Shown: one piece after another, positions 50,079-56,817 of the stretch
Numbering within the stretch: position 1 is the stretch's first letter
How the letters are laid out: every line of letters begins with the position of its first letter
DNA from: Methylocystis hirsuta
Lineage (GTDB): Bacteria; Pseudomonadota; Alphaproteobacteria; Rhizobiales; Beijerinckiaceae
DNA: 64,000 bases
NCBI RefSeq assembly: GCF_003722355.1
Contig: NZ_QWDD01000001.1
Location: forward strand, 1,364,001 to 1,428,000
Direction of reading: 5' to 3'
Notes under the pieces: model-generated
Databases searched by the model: none
What the model saw: the letters and a program-made list of their open reading frames with translations, nothing else
Told to the model about the DNA's origin: nothing
Program-made: the position numbers and the translations under genes

Positions 50079-50606
50079 CCTCAATTTTTACCCTTCGGCC
50101 CGGTGCATCCCGAAGCGAGTGTGGAGCACGCAGGAGCGCGCCGAGCACCAAGCGACGGCGCCAGCGAGTGTAGTGTGTGCCCTTTAGGGCACACACTCGC
50201 GGCGCACTAGGATTCTCATAGCAGTTCGATCGAGAAGCGTCCGCTAGTTCAATACCTTAGCTGCCAGAAAACACCAAAATCACACAACATTGCATAGTGG
50301 GGCCGTAGCAATCCCGTAGCAACTTCGTCGCGCGGCCTAGAACGTTGATTTATATGGTCGTAGCGTTTGCGCCTGCTATTCGCCACAATTCCCATAGCAA
50401 TGCTCATAGCGCCGTAGCGCCAAGAACTGCTACGGCCTTATAAATCAATGCCGTAGCGCGCTTTACATGCTCGTCGTTCATAGCGCTATGAAGTGCTACG
50501 GCCTTATAAATCAACGACGTAGCGCACGTCAAAACGTCTCGTGACCTGGCTGTGTGGCAAATCGCTCGTAGCGCTACGAACTGCTACGGTCTTTAAGATC
50601 AATGGT
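50079..50606. other. Gene-free repeat region, candidate replication origin
   Basis: No gene is supported. It starts with a 10-bp GTGTGTGCCC/GGGCACACAC hairpin (50173-50196) and then carries the repeat array described separately. Confidence 0.55.
50295..50606. repeat. Iteron-like array: GTAGCGC units and 22-bp AT-rich elements
   Basis: Four copies of GCTACGGCCTTATAAATCAACG-type elements (about 50342-50364 inverted, 50428-50450, 50496-50516, 50583-50604 more degenerate). Between them run (C/A)(G/A)TAGCGC motifs in both orientations at 50297, 50306, 50358, 50393, 50405, 50412, 50450, 50479, 50517 and 50567, some as palindromes such as CATAGCGCTATG and CGTAGCGCTACG. Dense short repeats plus AT-rich tracts are typical of iteron origins or partition sites. 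Confidence 0.7.
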
Positions 50607-50938
50607 TTACGTTCTCAAAACCGGCCCGATCGGACCGCTTTGGCCCCATCTCCCTGCACGTGTGCAAGTCTGCTCAACGGAGCGCGAGAGCCGGCTTTTC
50701 GGCCCCCAATTGGTCGAGGCAGCATGTCGGGAGATGGGGGTTGACTGGCGCGACGATCGGCCGTAAGCGGGGGTGACTTGCAGGGTTTGTGCGAGCAAGC
50801 GCGGGCTTCTGTCAACCAACCGAAAGGTTGGTTCGAGGTGTTCTAAGGAACCCTTGGGTAAAAGGGCGGCGCCGCATAAACTAAGTGCGTGCTGGTTTTG
50901 CGGCGCCGTCTACACCTTCTAGCGCAAAGAAAAATACG
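50607..50938. promoter_or_regulatory. Leader region of the HicB-like gene
   Basis: Contains an 11-bp inverted repeat CCCCATCTCCC (50644-50654)/GGGAGATGGGG (50729-50739), an operator GCATGTCGGGAGATGG (50722-50737, 11 of 14), a rightward promoter TTGACT (50741-50746)-N17-TAAGCG (50764-50769), and an 8-bp hairpin with GAAA loop (50814-50833). No HicA-like toxin frame is visible. Confidence 0.55.
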
Positions 50939-51139
50939 ATGATTCGGTATCGCCTTGAATTGTCGCCAGACGACAACGATACGGTTTTGGTCACGAGTTC
51001 AGACCTCCCCGGCCTTGTAACTTATGGCGAAGATCGCGCATCCGCGCTTGAGAACGCCGTCGATGCAGCGGAAACGCTTTTAGCGCGCAAGGTCGTATTG
51101 GATTACGAAACAACATCCTTGGTTGTCGCAGAGGCGTAA
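50939..51139 (+). CDS. HicB-like protein without HicA partner
   Basis: A 66-residue protein, MIRYRLELSPDDNDTVLVTS, followed by DLPGLVTYGEDRASALENAV, the HicB core (partial RNase H fold). HicB normally neutralises the HicA RNase encoded next to it and represses their promoter. Here no HicA is seen and the C-terminal DNA-binding domain is absent, so it may be an orphan antitoxin. It is the only rightward gene in this leftward region. Confidence 0.75.
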   Translation: MIRYRLELSPDDNDTVLVTSSDLPGLVTYGEDRASALENAVDAAETLLARKVVLDYETTSLVVAEA

Positions 51140-51140
51140 A

Positions 51141-51173
51141 GAAAAAAGCCCGGCGCAGGGGCCGGGCTCTTTC
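51141..51173 (+). terminator. Intrinsic terminator after the HicB-like gene
   Basis: AAAAAAGCCCGGC-GCAGGG-GCCGGGCTCTTTC; may serve both converging genes. Confidence 0.8.
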
Positions 51174-51193
51174 GATCTCCATGTTCCGACAGA

Positions 51194-51388
51194 TCAGGCG
51201 AAGGATTCTCCGCGCAAGAATGCCTCGATCGCCGGGCCTGACCAGCGACGCCGCCCAGGCAAATTCAGCGGCTTTGGCAGCAGACCCTTTTTGGCCCACA
51301 TGCTGATGGTGTCTGGGTCGACCTTGAAGTGCGCGGCGAGATCGGCCGCGGTGTAGACCGGCGGCAGCGGCGGCTTCTCATTGCTCAT
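51194..51388 (-). CDS. AlpA-like HTH protein (4th of four)
   Basis: A 64-residue protein with a MerR-type winged HTH: VYTAADLAAHFKVDPDTISM followed by WAKKGLLPKPLNLPGRRRW. AlpA/excisionase-type proteins regulate prophage excision or transcription. Its start overlaps the next upstream gene by 11 bases. Confidence 0.78.
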   Translation of the reverse strand: MSNEKPPLPPVYTAADLAAHFKVDPDTISMWAKKGLLPKPLNLPGRRRWSGPAIEAFLRGESFA

Positions 51389-51581
51389 GGGGCACTCCTT
51401 TCAGCTTCTCTATCGTCGAGCGACGCCAGCGCGGGTTGCCCGGCAGATTGACCGGATCGGGGAATTTGCCTGCCTTGCGCCAGCGCCATATCGTCGGCAA
51501 GGAGACATTGAGTTCCGCAGCCACCATAGGCGTGGTTAGCAGGGGATCGAATGCAGGCTGTTCGTCGGAAGGTTTCGTCAT
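51378..51581 (-). CDS. AlpA-like HTH protein (3rd of four)
   Basis: A 67-residue protein: LLTTPMVAAELNVSLPTIWR followed by WRKAGKFPDPVNLPGNPRWRR, closely parallel to its neighbour at 51194-51388. Same HTH class. Directly adjacent to the upstream gene. Confidence 0.78.
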   Translation of the reverse strand: MTKPSDEQPAFDPLLTTPMVAAELNVSLPTIWRWRKAGKFPDPVNLPGNPRWRRSTIEKLKGVPHEQ

Positions 51582-51803
51582 TCAGACGCTCCACAGGTTG
51601 CGGCGCACACGCCCGAGTTTCGGTTTGCAGGACGGCAGGCCGTCCTTCAACACGCGCTCAATCTCTGTGAGAGCGATGAACCGTCGGCCGCCTATGCGCA
51701 CGTCTTTCAGGGCTCCCGAATTGAGGTGCTTGAAGATCGTCGAGCGCCCGATGCGCAACTCCTGACGAGCTTCGTCTAAGGTGAGCAGGTTTGGGTGAGT
51801 CAC
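51582..51803 (-). CDS. Excisionase-type HTH protein (2nd of four)
   Basis: A 73-residue protein from the GTG at 51803, which overlaps the preceding TGA (GTGA). LLTLDEARQELRIGRSTIFK followed by HLNSGALKDVRIGGRRFI is the HTH_17/excisionase pattern. The longer frame upstream lies in the preceding gene and is shadow. Confidence 0.78.
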   Translation of the reverse strand: MTHPNLLTLDEARQELRIGRSTIFKHLNSGALKDVRIGGRRFIALTEIERVLKDGLPSCKPKLGRVRRNLWSV

Positions 51804-52042
51804 GGCCGATCTCCGTTGCTTGTGAGGACTCCGGCTTTCGACGCGAGCCAAAGCTGAAGGTCGGAAAGCAGGAAGGCGCGGCGCTTCTGACTGATCTGTA
51901 GCGCCTTGGGAAAATCGCCGCCATGGCGCGCTCGACGATCAATCTCCGGCACGGAGAGGGAGGTGATTCGTGCGGCTTCTTTGATGGAGACAGCGCGGTC
52001 GTTAGGCCCGAAACGCTGGATGGGCGGGGTGAAATCCGTCAT
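51800..52042 (-). CDS. AlpA-like HTH protein (1st of four)
   Basis: An 80-residue protein: AVSIKEAARITSLSVPEIDR followed by RARHGGDFPKALQISQKRRAF. Same winged-HTH class as the three genes after it. First gene of the unit and preceded by a good promoter. Confidence 0.78.
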   Translation of the reverse strand: MTDFTPPIQRFGPNDRAVSIKEAARITSLSVPEIDRRARHGGDFPKALQISQKRRAFLLSDLQLWLASKAGVLTSNGDRP

Positions 52043-52080
52043 GTCTTGAAACCTTTCTTTCTATTTCATCGATTATCACC

Positions 52081-52109
52081 TTGTAGCATTGTGTTGCGAT
52101 AGGAGTCAA
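52081..52109 (-). promoter_or_regulatory. Leftward promoter of the four HTH genes
   Basis: TTGACT (52109-52104), 17-base spacer, CTACAA (52086-52081). The spacer contains TATCGCAACACAA, a degenerate form of the TGTTGCGACAT operator half. Confidence 0.6.
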
Positions 52110-52118
52110 CAAGACACA

Positions 52119-52148
52119 ACAAAAAACCCGGCACAAAAGGCCGGGTTT
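52119..52148 (-). terminator. Intrinsic terminator after the gene at 52155
   Basis: Read leftward: ACCCGGC-CTTTTGT-GCCGGGT followed by TTTTTG. It separates the 124-residue protein gene from the HTH promoter. Confidence 0.8.
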
Positions 52149-52154
52149 CTGCGT

Positions 52155-52529
52155 TCAATGTTTTGACGGTGGGGTTGGCGGCGGCATGCCTTGCAGGACC
52201 TTATTTAATGGCATTCGCTTGGTGAAGAACTTGTCCAATTCGTCGGCGGCCTCCTTAGCTTTTAATGACACAATAAACAAACCGGATTCTGTGACGACGG
52301 TGCCCTGTTCCTCGGTCGGCATGTCGGATAGAAGACGGGTGTTTAATAATTCTTCGTCCAACGCCGCGCGGTGCTCCGGTGGCAACTTCTTGCGAACCTC
52401 TTGCGTGAATAATGTGCTGAAACGTTTGCTCAATGCTTTCGTTTGCTTAACGATGTCGCGCAGCTCCGGTGACATGTCGGCGATCTCTTTTTGGATAATA
52501 TGGCGGGGTGATTTCTTTCCTGGTGTCAT
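52155..52529 (-). CDS. Unknown helical protein
   Basis: A 124-residue charged, helical protein (MTPGKKSPRHIIQKEIADMS; LSKRFSTLFTQEVRKKLPPE). It has its own promoter and terminator, so it is a single-gene unit. Function unknown. Confidence 0.65.
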   Translation of the reverse strand: MTPGKKSPRHIIQKEIADMSPELRDIVKQTKALSKRFSTLFTQEVRKKLPPEHRAALDEELLNTRLLSDMPTEEQGTVVTESGLFIVSLKAKEAADELDKFFTKRMPLNKVLQGMPPPTPPSKH

Positions 52530-52568
52530 ATGAGGCTCCTTCTATGTCGTGTGCTGGAAACACATAAC

Positions 52569-52597
52569 CCTATAAGGTTGTCATGGGATGGAGTCAA
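52569..52597 (-). promoter_or_regulatory. Leftward promoter TTGACT-N17-TATAGG
   Basis: -35 at 52597-52592, -10 at 52574-52569. CCCATGACAACC in the spacer resembles a weak operator half. It serves the gene at 52155-52529. Confidence 0.65.
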
Positions 52598-52621
52598 CAG
52601 CGATCTTTAAGGCCTGACATA

Positions 52622-52795
52622 TCATGCCGCATTCTTTTTGTGCGGTGTGTTCTGAACATATTGCAACAGTGCGCTGCGCACGACATCCGTGACTCGGCGC
52701 TCTTGGGTTGCCGCCAAGGACTCCAACTCCTTGCGTAGCGTGATGGAGACTCGCACGCACAGGTTTGCGGTTGCGGCTTTCTTTGTTTTGCTCAT
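52622..52795 (-). CDS. Ribbon-helix-helix DNA-binding protein
   Basis: A 57-residue protein. LCVRVSITLRKELESLAATQ followed by ERRVTDVVRSALLQYV is the RHH pattern (one strand, two helices). Its ATG overlaps the ParB-like stop (ATGA). A ParB-like and RHH pair with no ParA suggests regulation rather than classical partition. Confidence 0.75.
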   Translation of the reverse strand: MSKTKKAATANLCVRVSITLRKELESLAATQERRVTDVVRSALLQYVQNTPHKKNAA

Positions 52796-53682
52796 ATTGA
52801 TTCGTCCTCCGTTTCGTAGAACCGCTCGATGATAGGCCTGATGCGCAGCTTGGCCTCGTTGGGCGCGGCATTCCACGTGTGAAGGAGTTTGAGGTAATCG
52901 GCTTCCTGCTCCTTTCGTTCTGTCGGTCGCGGCGTTTCGTTGGTATGTCGCGGCTTGCCGGCAGGCGCGCCGAATTTGGTGGCGAGGCGGCGGGCGTCCT
53001 TGGCGCCTTCTTGCATTTTTAGTTTCGCGAAGGCCGGTATGGCTTCGCGTTGGCGCTCTTTTGGAACTCGCGCCAACTGCGCGAGTTTGACGCGCCCGTC
53101 GACTCCCGCCTGGACGGCTTCCTCGACGATCTTCGGGTCCATCTTCGCGAAGCGCACGCTCTCGCTCAAAGATATCCTGTCGATGCCGAGTTCTCGGGCG
53201 CTGTCGCGGAGGCCGGTGCGCAGATGGGTGTTGCCCCCGCGTCCTTGATCATTCCGCCCGGATGAATATTCATCCGGGCGGGTTTTTGTCGCATCACGCA
53301 TTCGTATCTCGTGAAGCTCGGCCTCGCGAAACATGCGCTCCGCGGCCGTGAGGTCGCGCCGGGCGACGTTCTCCCACGCGTCTGCGCGCTCCTTGCTGAC
53401 GGACTGCCATCCGGGCTCGGAAAACGTCAGGCGCAACGCCGGCACCGCCGTGAGGCCTGCGCGCTTCGCTGCTTCAAGCCGGTGTCGTCCGGCGATAAGG
53501 CAGGTCATTCCTAGTTCAGGCGTATAAACCAGCACACGGGATGTGAATCCTTGCTCGCGAATGCTTTGCGCCAGCAAACGCACGGTGTCGGAATCTAGGG
53601 GCTCGTCCTTGCGAGGATCATGGAGCCCTCTTACAGGCACCATGAGTTCGTCGCGTCTGGTTACGAAGGCGGGATGATTCAT
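52792..53682 (-). CDS. ParB-like protein
   Basis: A 296-residue protein. The N-terminal ParB/Srx-type domain has MVPVRGLHDPRKDEPLDSDT, LAQSIREQGFTSRVLVYT, and CLIAGRHRLEAAKRAG (the conserved GxRR-like box, here GRHR). The middle carries a predicted HTH (RDSARELGIDRISLSESVRF), then VKLAQLARVPKERQREAI. It may bind phage DNA for segregation or control; some phage members are nucleases. Start at 53682 overlaps the preceding stop. Confidence 0.82.
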   Translation of the reverse strand: MNHPAFVTRRDELMVPVRGLHDPRKDEPLDSDTVRLLAQSIREQGFTSRVLVYTPELGMTCLIAGRHRLEAAKRAGLTAVPALRLTFSEPGWQSVSKERADAWENVARRDLTAAERMFREAELHEIRMRDATKTRPDEYSSGRNDQGRGGNTHLRTGLRDSARELGIDRISLSESVRFAKMDPKIVEEAVQAGVDGRVKLAQLARVPKERQREAIPAFAKLKMQEGAKDARRLATKFGAPAGKPRHTNETPRPTERKEQEADYLKLLHTWNAAPNEAKLRIRPIIERFYETEDESI

Positions 53683-54878
53683 GCCCCTCTCCATTGCCGG
53701 CGGGTCGACAGGAAAGAAGCATCCGGCGGCAACAACGGAGGATAAGGAGACGTGCAACGACCGAGCGAGATTGCTGGACCCAAGTCGCTCTTAGACAAGA
53801 TGTCGCCTGCAACAATCTTGTTCCAAGCAATGTGCAGCGCATGCATCACCACACGTTTCTCGTTCCAAGAATGCGGGGTTGAACGGGGAAACACGTCTTC
53901 GTAAAAACCAAGCCACGCATTGCGATTGCGTATCGAGCCGGACTTTCCGAGCATGATATTGAAGAAGGCGATAGCCGCCTTTTCATCCAACTCTTGCACC
54001 ATATATAGGAAAGCGCCGCCAACCCCTTTGGGTGTGCCTAACCCTTTCATTTGTCGAACGCCGGTTGCTCGGTCTTGTTTATAGGAACCTTCGATCTCTC
54101 TGATCAACGAAGTCATCGCTCGCAATCGGAAATATGGCCCATCAACAAGGGCGAGAGCTTGTTCTGGCGTAAAGTTGCTGAGACTTGAAGGCAGAACCTT
54201 TGTCGTGTGATATGAGCCGAGAGTCATCAATGTTGCCGAGACGATGTCCGCGTCTACAATAGCGGCCCGAGTCATCTGCTCCCCGAGAGTCTTCTGGGGA
54301 TCGGTTCGCAACATCTCGCGGCCGGACACGCCGACAACGATTTGCACGTGGGCGTAAACGTCTGGGTGTTTCGCACCGAACTTAACCAGGGACCGACAAC
54401 GGTGCTGAAAACTTCCCGTCTTGTTGAACGTAAATTTCATGGTTTCCGCGCCATAATCGGCGCAGCCATCAATGGCGTAATCAGACTCCAACATGTTTAT
54501 ATATCTAGTGACCAAACCGGGTTTGTATTTCGTGTTGACGGCATTGAAGGCGTCCAACATCGCCTGGGCATCGTTCGGCGTCAGATCGGTTTCGAAATGA
54601 GCCCGTTCCTGCAAAATACAAGCGTCGTTGATCTTACTCACAACTTCAGGGCCGGGCACATAAGGTAGCCCGTATTTGCTGCCAAAAGACGGCGGAACAT
54701 GCGTCGAAGCAGACTTCAGTTCCGCCGTCTTTTGCGCAACCTTCTTTTTTGCTTTTTTGCGCGAGGGCGCGGCAAACGATCCGTGCAACGGATTAGTTGT
54801 AGCGCGTGTCGCCGGGCCATTGTTTGGCATACGGTGTTTGCGGGTGGCGTCGTCTTGCTTAAGGAATAGGAAGGACAT
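53679..54878 (-). CDS. Large unknown early protein
   Basis: A 399-residue protein. The start is basic (SRKKAKKKVAQKTAELKSAS), then a globular mixed part (VPGPEVVSKINDACILQERA; MLESDYAIDGCADYGAETMK) with YFRLRAMTSLIREIEGSYKQ near the middle. No motif I recognise. The ATG at 54878 has AGAGG 7 bases upstream and a promoter with operator further upstream. Confidence 0.65.
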   Translation of the reverse strand: MSFLFLKQDDATRKHRMPNNGPATRATTNPLHGSFAAPSRKKAKKKVAQKTAELKSASTHVPPSFGSKYGLPYVPGPEVVSKINDACILQERAHFETDLTPNDAQAMLDAFNAVNTKYKPGLVTRYINMLESDYAIDGCADYGAETMKFTFNKTGSFQHRCRSLVKFGAKHPDVYAHVQIVVGVSGREMLRTDPQKTLGEQMTRAAIVDADIVSATLMTLGSYHTTKVLPSSLSNFTPEQALALVDGPYFRLRAMTSLIREIEGSYKQDRATGVRQMKGLGTPKGVGGAFLYMVQELDEKAAIAFFNIMLGKSGSIRNRNAWLGFYEDVFPRSTPHSWNEKRVVMHALHIAWNKIVAGDILSKSDLGPAISLGRCTSPYPPLLPPDASFLSTRRQWRGA

Positions 54879-54918
54879 GTCAGCACCTCTCATGGTTGTT
54901 GTGACTTGCGATATCTGC

Positions 54919-54947
54919 ACGTTATGACATGTCGCATTATGAGTCAA
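54919..54947 (-). promoter_or_regulatory. Leftward promoter with operator (54927-54942)
   Basis: TTGACT (54947-54942), 17-base spacer, TAACGT (54924-54919). ACATGTCGCATTATGA in the spacer keeps one full half site (10 of 14). Confidence 0.6.
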
Positions 54948-54978
54948 GCATCGCATGACAGAAATTACAAATGATGAT

Positions 54979-55004
54979 AAAAAAAGCCCGGCCGAAGCCG
55001 GGCT
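54979..55004 (-). terminator. Intrinsic terminator after the zinc-ribbon gene
   Basis: Read leftward: AGCCCGGC-TTCG-GCCGGGCT followed by TTTTTTT. Confidence 0.85.
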
Positions 55005-55012
55005 GTTTCGCG

Positions 55013-55282
55013 TTAGATTGACCGTCGCTCTCGGCCGACCTGATGCAGGGAGTCGAGCGTGCTGAGGTTACGACCAAACCCCAGGTAGTTGAACCACTGT
55101 TCGCAATTGGCGCACATGATGTTCATTGCGACGCCGCCAGACGGGCCTTCGAAGAAATGATCGTGCCCACAGTTCGGGCAGATAATATACTTCGGTTCGG
55201 GCGTGGGCTCCGGCGTCTTCTGGATTTTGAAGGGTATCGTCCGACACAAGAAATCGTGTATGCGATGCAGTAAATGCAGCAT
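55013..55282 (-). CDS. Zinc-ribbon protein
   Basis: An 89-residue protein with two Cys pairs (ICPNCGHDHF and IMCANCEQWF), a zinc ribbon. The N-terminal part is helical (MLHLLHRIHDFLCR). Possible nucleic-acid or protein binder. Confidence 0.7.
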   Translation of the reverse strand: MLHLLHRIHDFLCRTIPFKIQKTPEPTPEPKYIICPNCGHDHFFEGPSGGVAMNIMCANCEQWFNYLGFGRNLSTLDSLHQVGRERRSI

Positions 55283-55294
55283 GTTGTGCCTCCT

Positions 55295-55426
55295 TTATCT
55301 GCCCGGCATCCATCTGCCGAGCGTGACGATCGAGATGATCATGACGCAGAAGGCGATCGGGATTGTGACGATGGCCGCGCCGATCTCTCGCAGCCTGTAG
55401 GCGGCGCTACGCGTCACGCGTGACAT
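55295..55426 (-). CDS. Small membrane protein (43 residues)
   Basis: MSRVTRSAAYRLREIGAAIV, with one hydrophobic helix (IVTIPIAFCVMIISIVTLG). It overlaps the end of the coiled-coil gene by 20 bases; a GTG at 55417 is an alternative start. Confidence 0.5.
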   Translation of the reverse strand: MSRVTRSAAYRLREIGAAIVTIPIAFCVMIISIVTLGRWMPGR

Positions 55427-56105
55427 CCCACGCCGCGCGCGCCTGCGCCCACGCAGGATAGCGGTAGGTGCGGACGCCATGGAAGCGTAGTGCGCCTGCG
55501 TCAAGCTCCAACACCTGTGTGGCGCGCAGGTCAATCTCGGCGAGCGCGATGCGTTTGGCGCCTTTTTCTTTCGAGTTCAAGGCGACGCGAGCTAGGCGTC
55601 GTGTTGCCCGCAGCGCATCGCCGCGTTTGACGCTGCGAACGCGCATCTTGTCGGACACTTCGGCCAGATAGTCGAGGCGCTTCTTGCGCGCGGCGGCCAA
55701 CCGTTCCGCGTCTTCGGCGCGGGCGCGCAGACACGCGATATTGCCGCGAAGCTCGTCGACTAGGGTTTCGGCTTTTTTCGCACGATCGATCGCAGCAGCA
55801 AGTTGGTCGCGCAGAATCGACTTCATGCGCTCTTGACGTTGATGTTCGGAACCATATTCCTCTTTTACTTTCTTGACTTCTGCTTCCGCAGTTTGGGTGC
55901 GGTCGCGAGTCACGTCGATAACGTGATCTTTGGCCGAGATCGTGTCACGAAGCTTGTGGGCTTCGGATTCTGCGGTCTCAGCGCGGTTCAACGTCAGTTT
56001 ATAGGTGTTTGTGACGGCCGCAAGCTGCTCGGATTGAACGTGCGCTCGCCTCGCGAGAAGGATATTCGCTGCACGTAATTCTTTCAGTTCGTCATATAAG
56101 CACAT
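55407..56105 (-). CDS. Coiled-coil protein
   Basis: A 232-residue protein, almost entirely coiled coil to about residue 190 (ELKELRAANILLARRAHVQS; KDHVIDVTRDRTQTAEAEVK), then a basic Arg-rich end. AGAGG precedes the ATG. Function unknown. Confidence 0.65.
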   Translation of the reverse strand: MCLYDELKELRAANILLARRAHVQSEQLAAVTNTYKLTLNRAETAESEAHKLRDTISAKDHVIDVTRDRTQTAEAEVKKVKEEYGSEHQRQERMKSILRDQLAAAIDRAKKAETLVDELRGNIACLRARAEDAERLAAARKKRLDYLAEVSDKMRVRSVKRGDALRATRRLARVALNSKEKGAKRIALAEIDLRATQVLELDAGALRFHGVRTYRYPAWAQARAAWDVTRDA

Positions 56106-56421
56106 TCGATAACCTCTTTTGTTGTCTGGATGTGAAAGAGCCGATCTGACACAACACGAGCACGTGTCAGATCGGCCTTAATCACGAAATGGCGTTTCGC
56201 GTTGCTTGTGTAGAAAGACTCGTGCTCTTTCGGGTTTCAGATCATGACGGTTGCCGCGCTCTTACGAGGGGTCCCTATGGTGTGGTTGATAAAGAGTTGG
56301 ACGATACGGTGACCCAACCTGCTGAACGAGCCTCTGTCGATCAACCCTGCCCGGATACGGTCTTTCGGGAACCCGTCACCTCGCCAAACTCGGTGCGTCA
56401 TGATGTGAACATGACAAGCAC
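56106..56421. other. Leader region with hairpin between two leftward genes
   Basis: No convincing gene. A 13-bp perfect inverted repeat GCCGATCTGACAC/GTGTCAGATCGGC lies at 56140-56176. A 54-codon frame (56237-56401) lacks a ribosome site and starts at the predicted transcription start. Confidence 0.5.
56140..56176. repeat. 13-bp inverted repeat
   Basis: Arms at 56140-56152 and 56164-56176, 11-base loop; read leftward it is followed by TCTTTCA. It could attenuate transcription before the coiled-coil gene or bind a protein. Confidence 0.6.
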
Positions 56422-56439
56422 CTACATGTCAAGACATGT
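56404..56439 (-). promoter_or_regulatory. Leftward promoter with perfect operator (56424-56439)
   Basis: ACATGTCAAGACATGT, a perfect 14-of-14 match and best site in the window. Leftward -35 TTGACA (56432-56427) starts inside it, 17-base spacer, weak -10 TTCACA (56409-56404). Confidence 0.65.
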
Positions 56440-56652
56440 TTCGCGCGCCATGCGCAGGGATCGTTGCGCGCGCAAAGCCTTTGCCTGACGGACAAGCTCC
56501 TGGCGAAGGCACGACTCGTCCTCGTGATTGCTGCGTTCGCGGGCGATGTCCGCGCCGAACGCGAGCGTCGTCAGTTCGCAAAGGCTGTTGCCGTGCGCTT
56601 CCGCGCCGCCGGGCCGGATCGACGGAAAAGTGGTGGGTTGACGAAATCTCAT
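56422..56652 (-). CDS. Small unknown protein
   Basis: A 76-residue Arg/Ala/Glu-rich protein, MRFRQPTTFPSIRPGGAEAH, start overlapping the previous stop (ATGA) with GGGAGAAG upstream. Its 3' end overlaps the perfect operator. Function unknown. Confidence 0.55.
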   Translation of the reverse strand: MRFRQPTTFPSIRPGGAEAHGNSLCELTTLAFGADIARERSNHEDESCLRQELVRQAKALRAQRSLRMARETCLDM

Positions 56653-56813
56653 TGCACTTCTCCCGCTTTGTGGGCGGCAAGCAGGCCTTTGTAGGTCGCA
56701 TAAAGCCACTGCCATTGGATATTGGCGTCCAGTTGGTCCCAAGCGTTAAGGGGAAAGAAATCGTTGAACGACGCCTTTGCGGCGGCGAGCAGCACGTCTT
56801 TAGATATGATCAC
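56649..56813 (-). CDS. Small unknown protein (54 residues)
   Basis: GTG start at 56813, 4 bases after the primase-helicase stop, with AGGAG 7 bases upstream. MIISKDVLLAAAKASFNDFF and a Trp-rich helix (WDQLDANIQWQWLYATYKGL). Coupled to both neighbours. Below the 60-residue cut-off. Confidence 0.6.
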   Translation of the reverse strand: MIISKDVLLAAAKASFNDFFPLNAWDQLDANIQWQWLYATYKGLLAAHKAGEVQ

Positions 56814-56817
56814 GTCC

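Noticed and set aside
56237-56401. 54-codon leftward frame (MTHRVWRGDGFPKDR...)
   Set aside because: No ribosome site, and its ATG coincides with the predicted transcription start of the promoter at 56404-56439.
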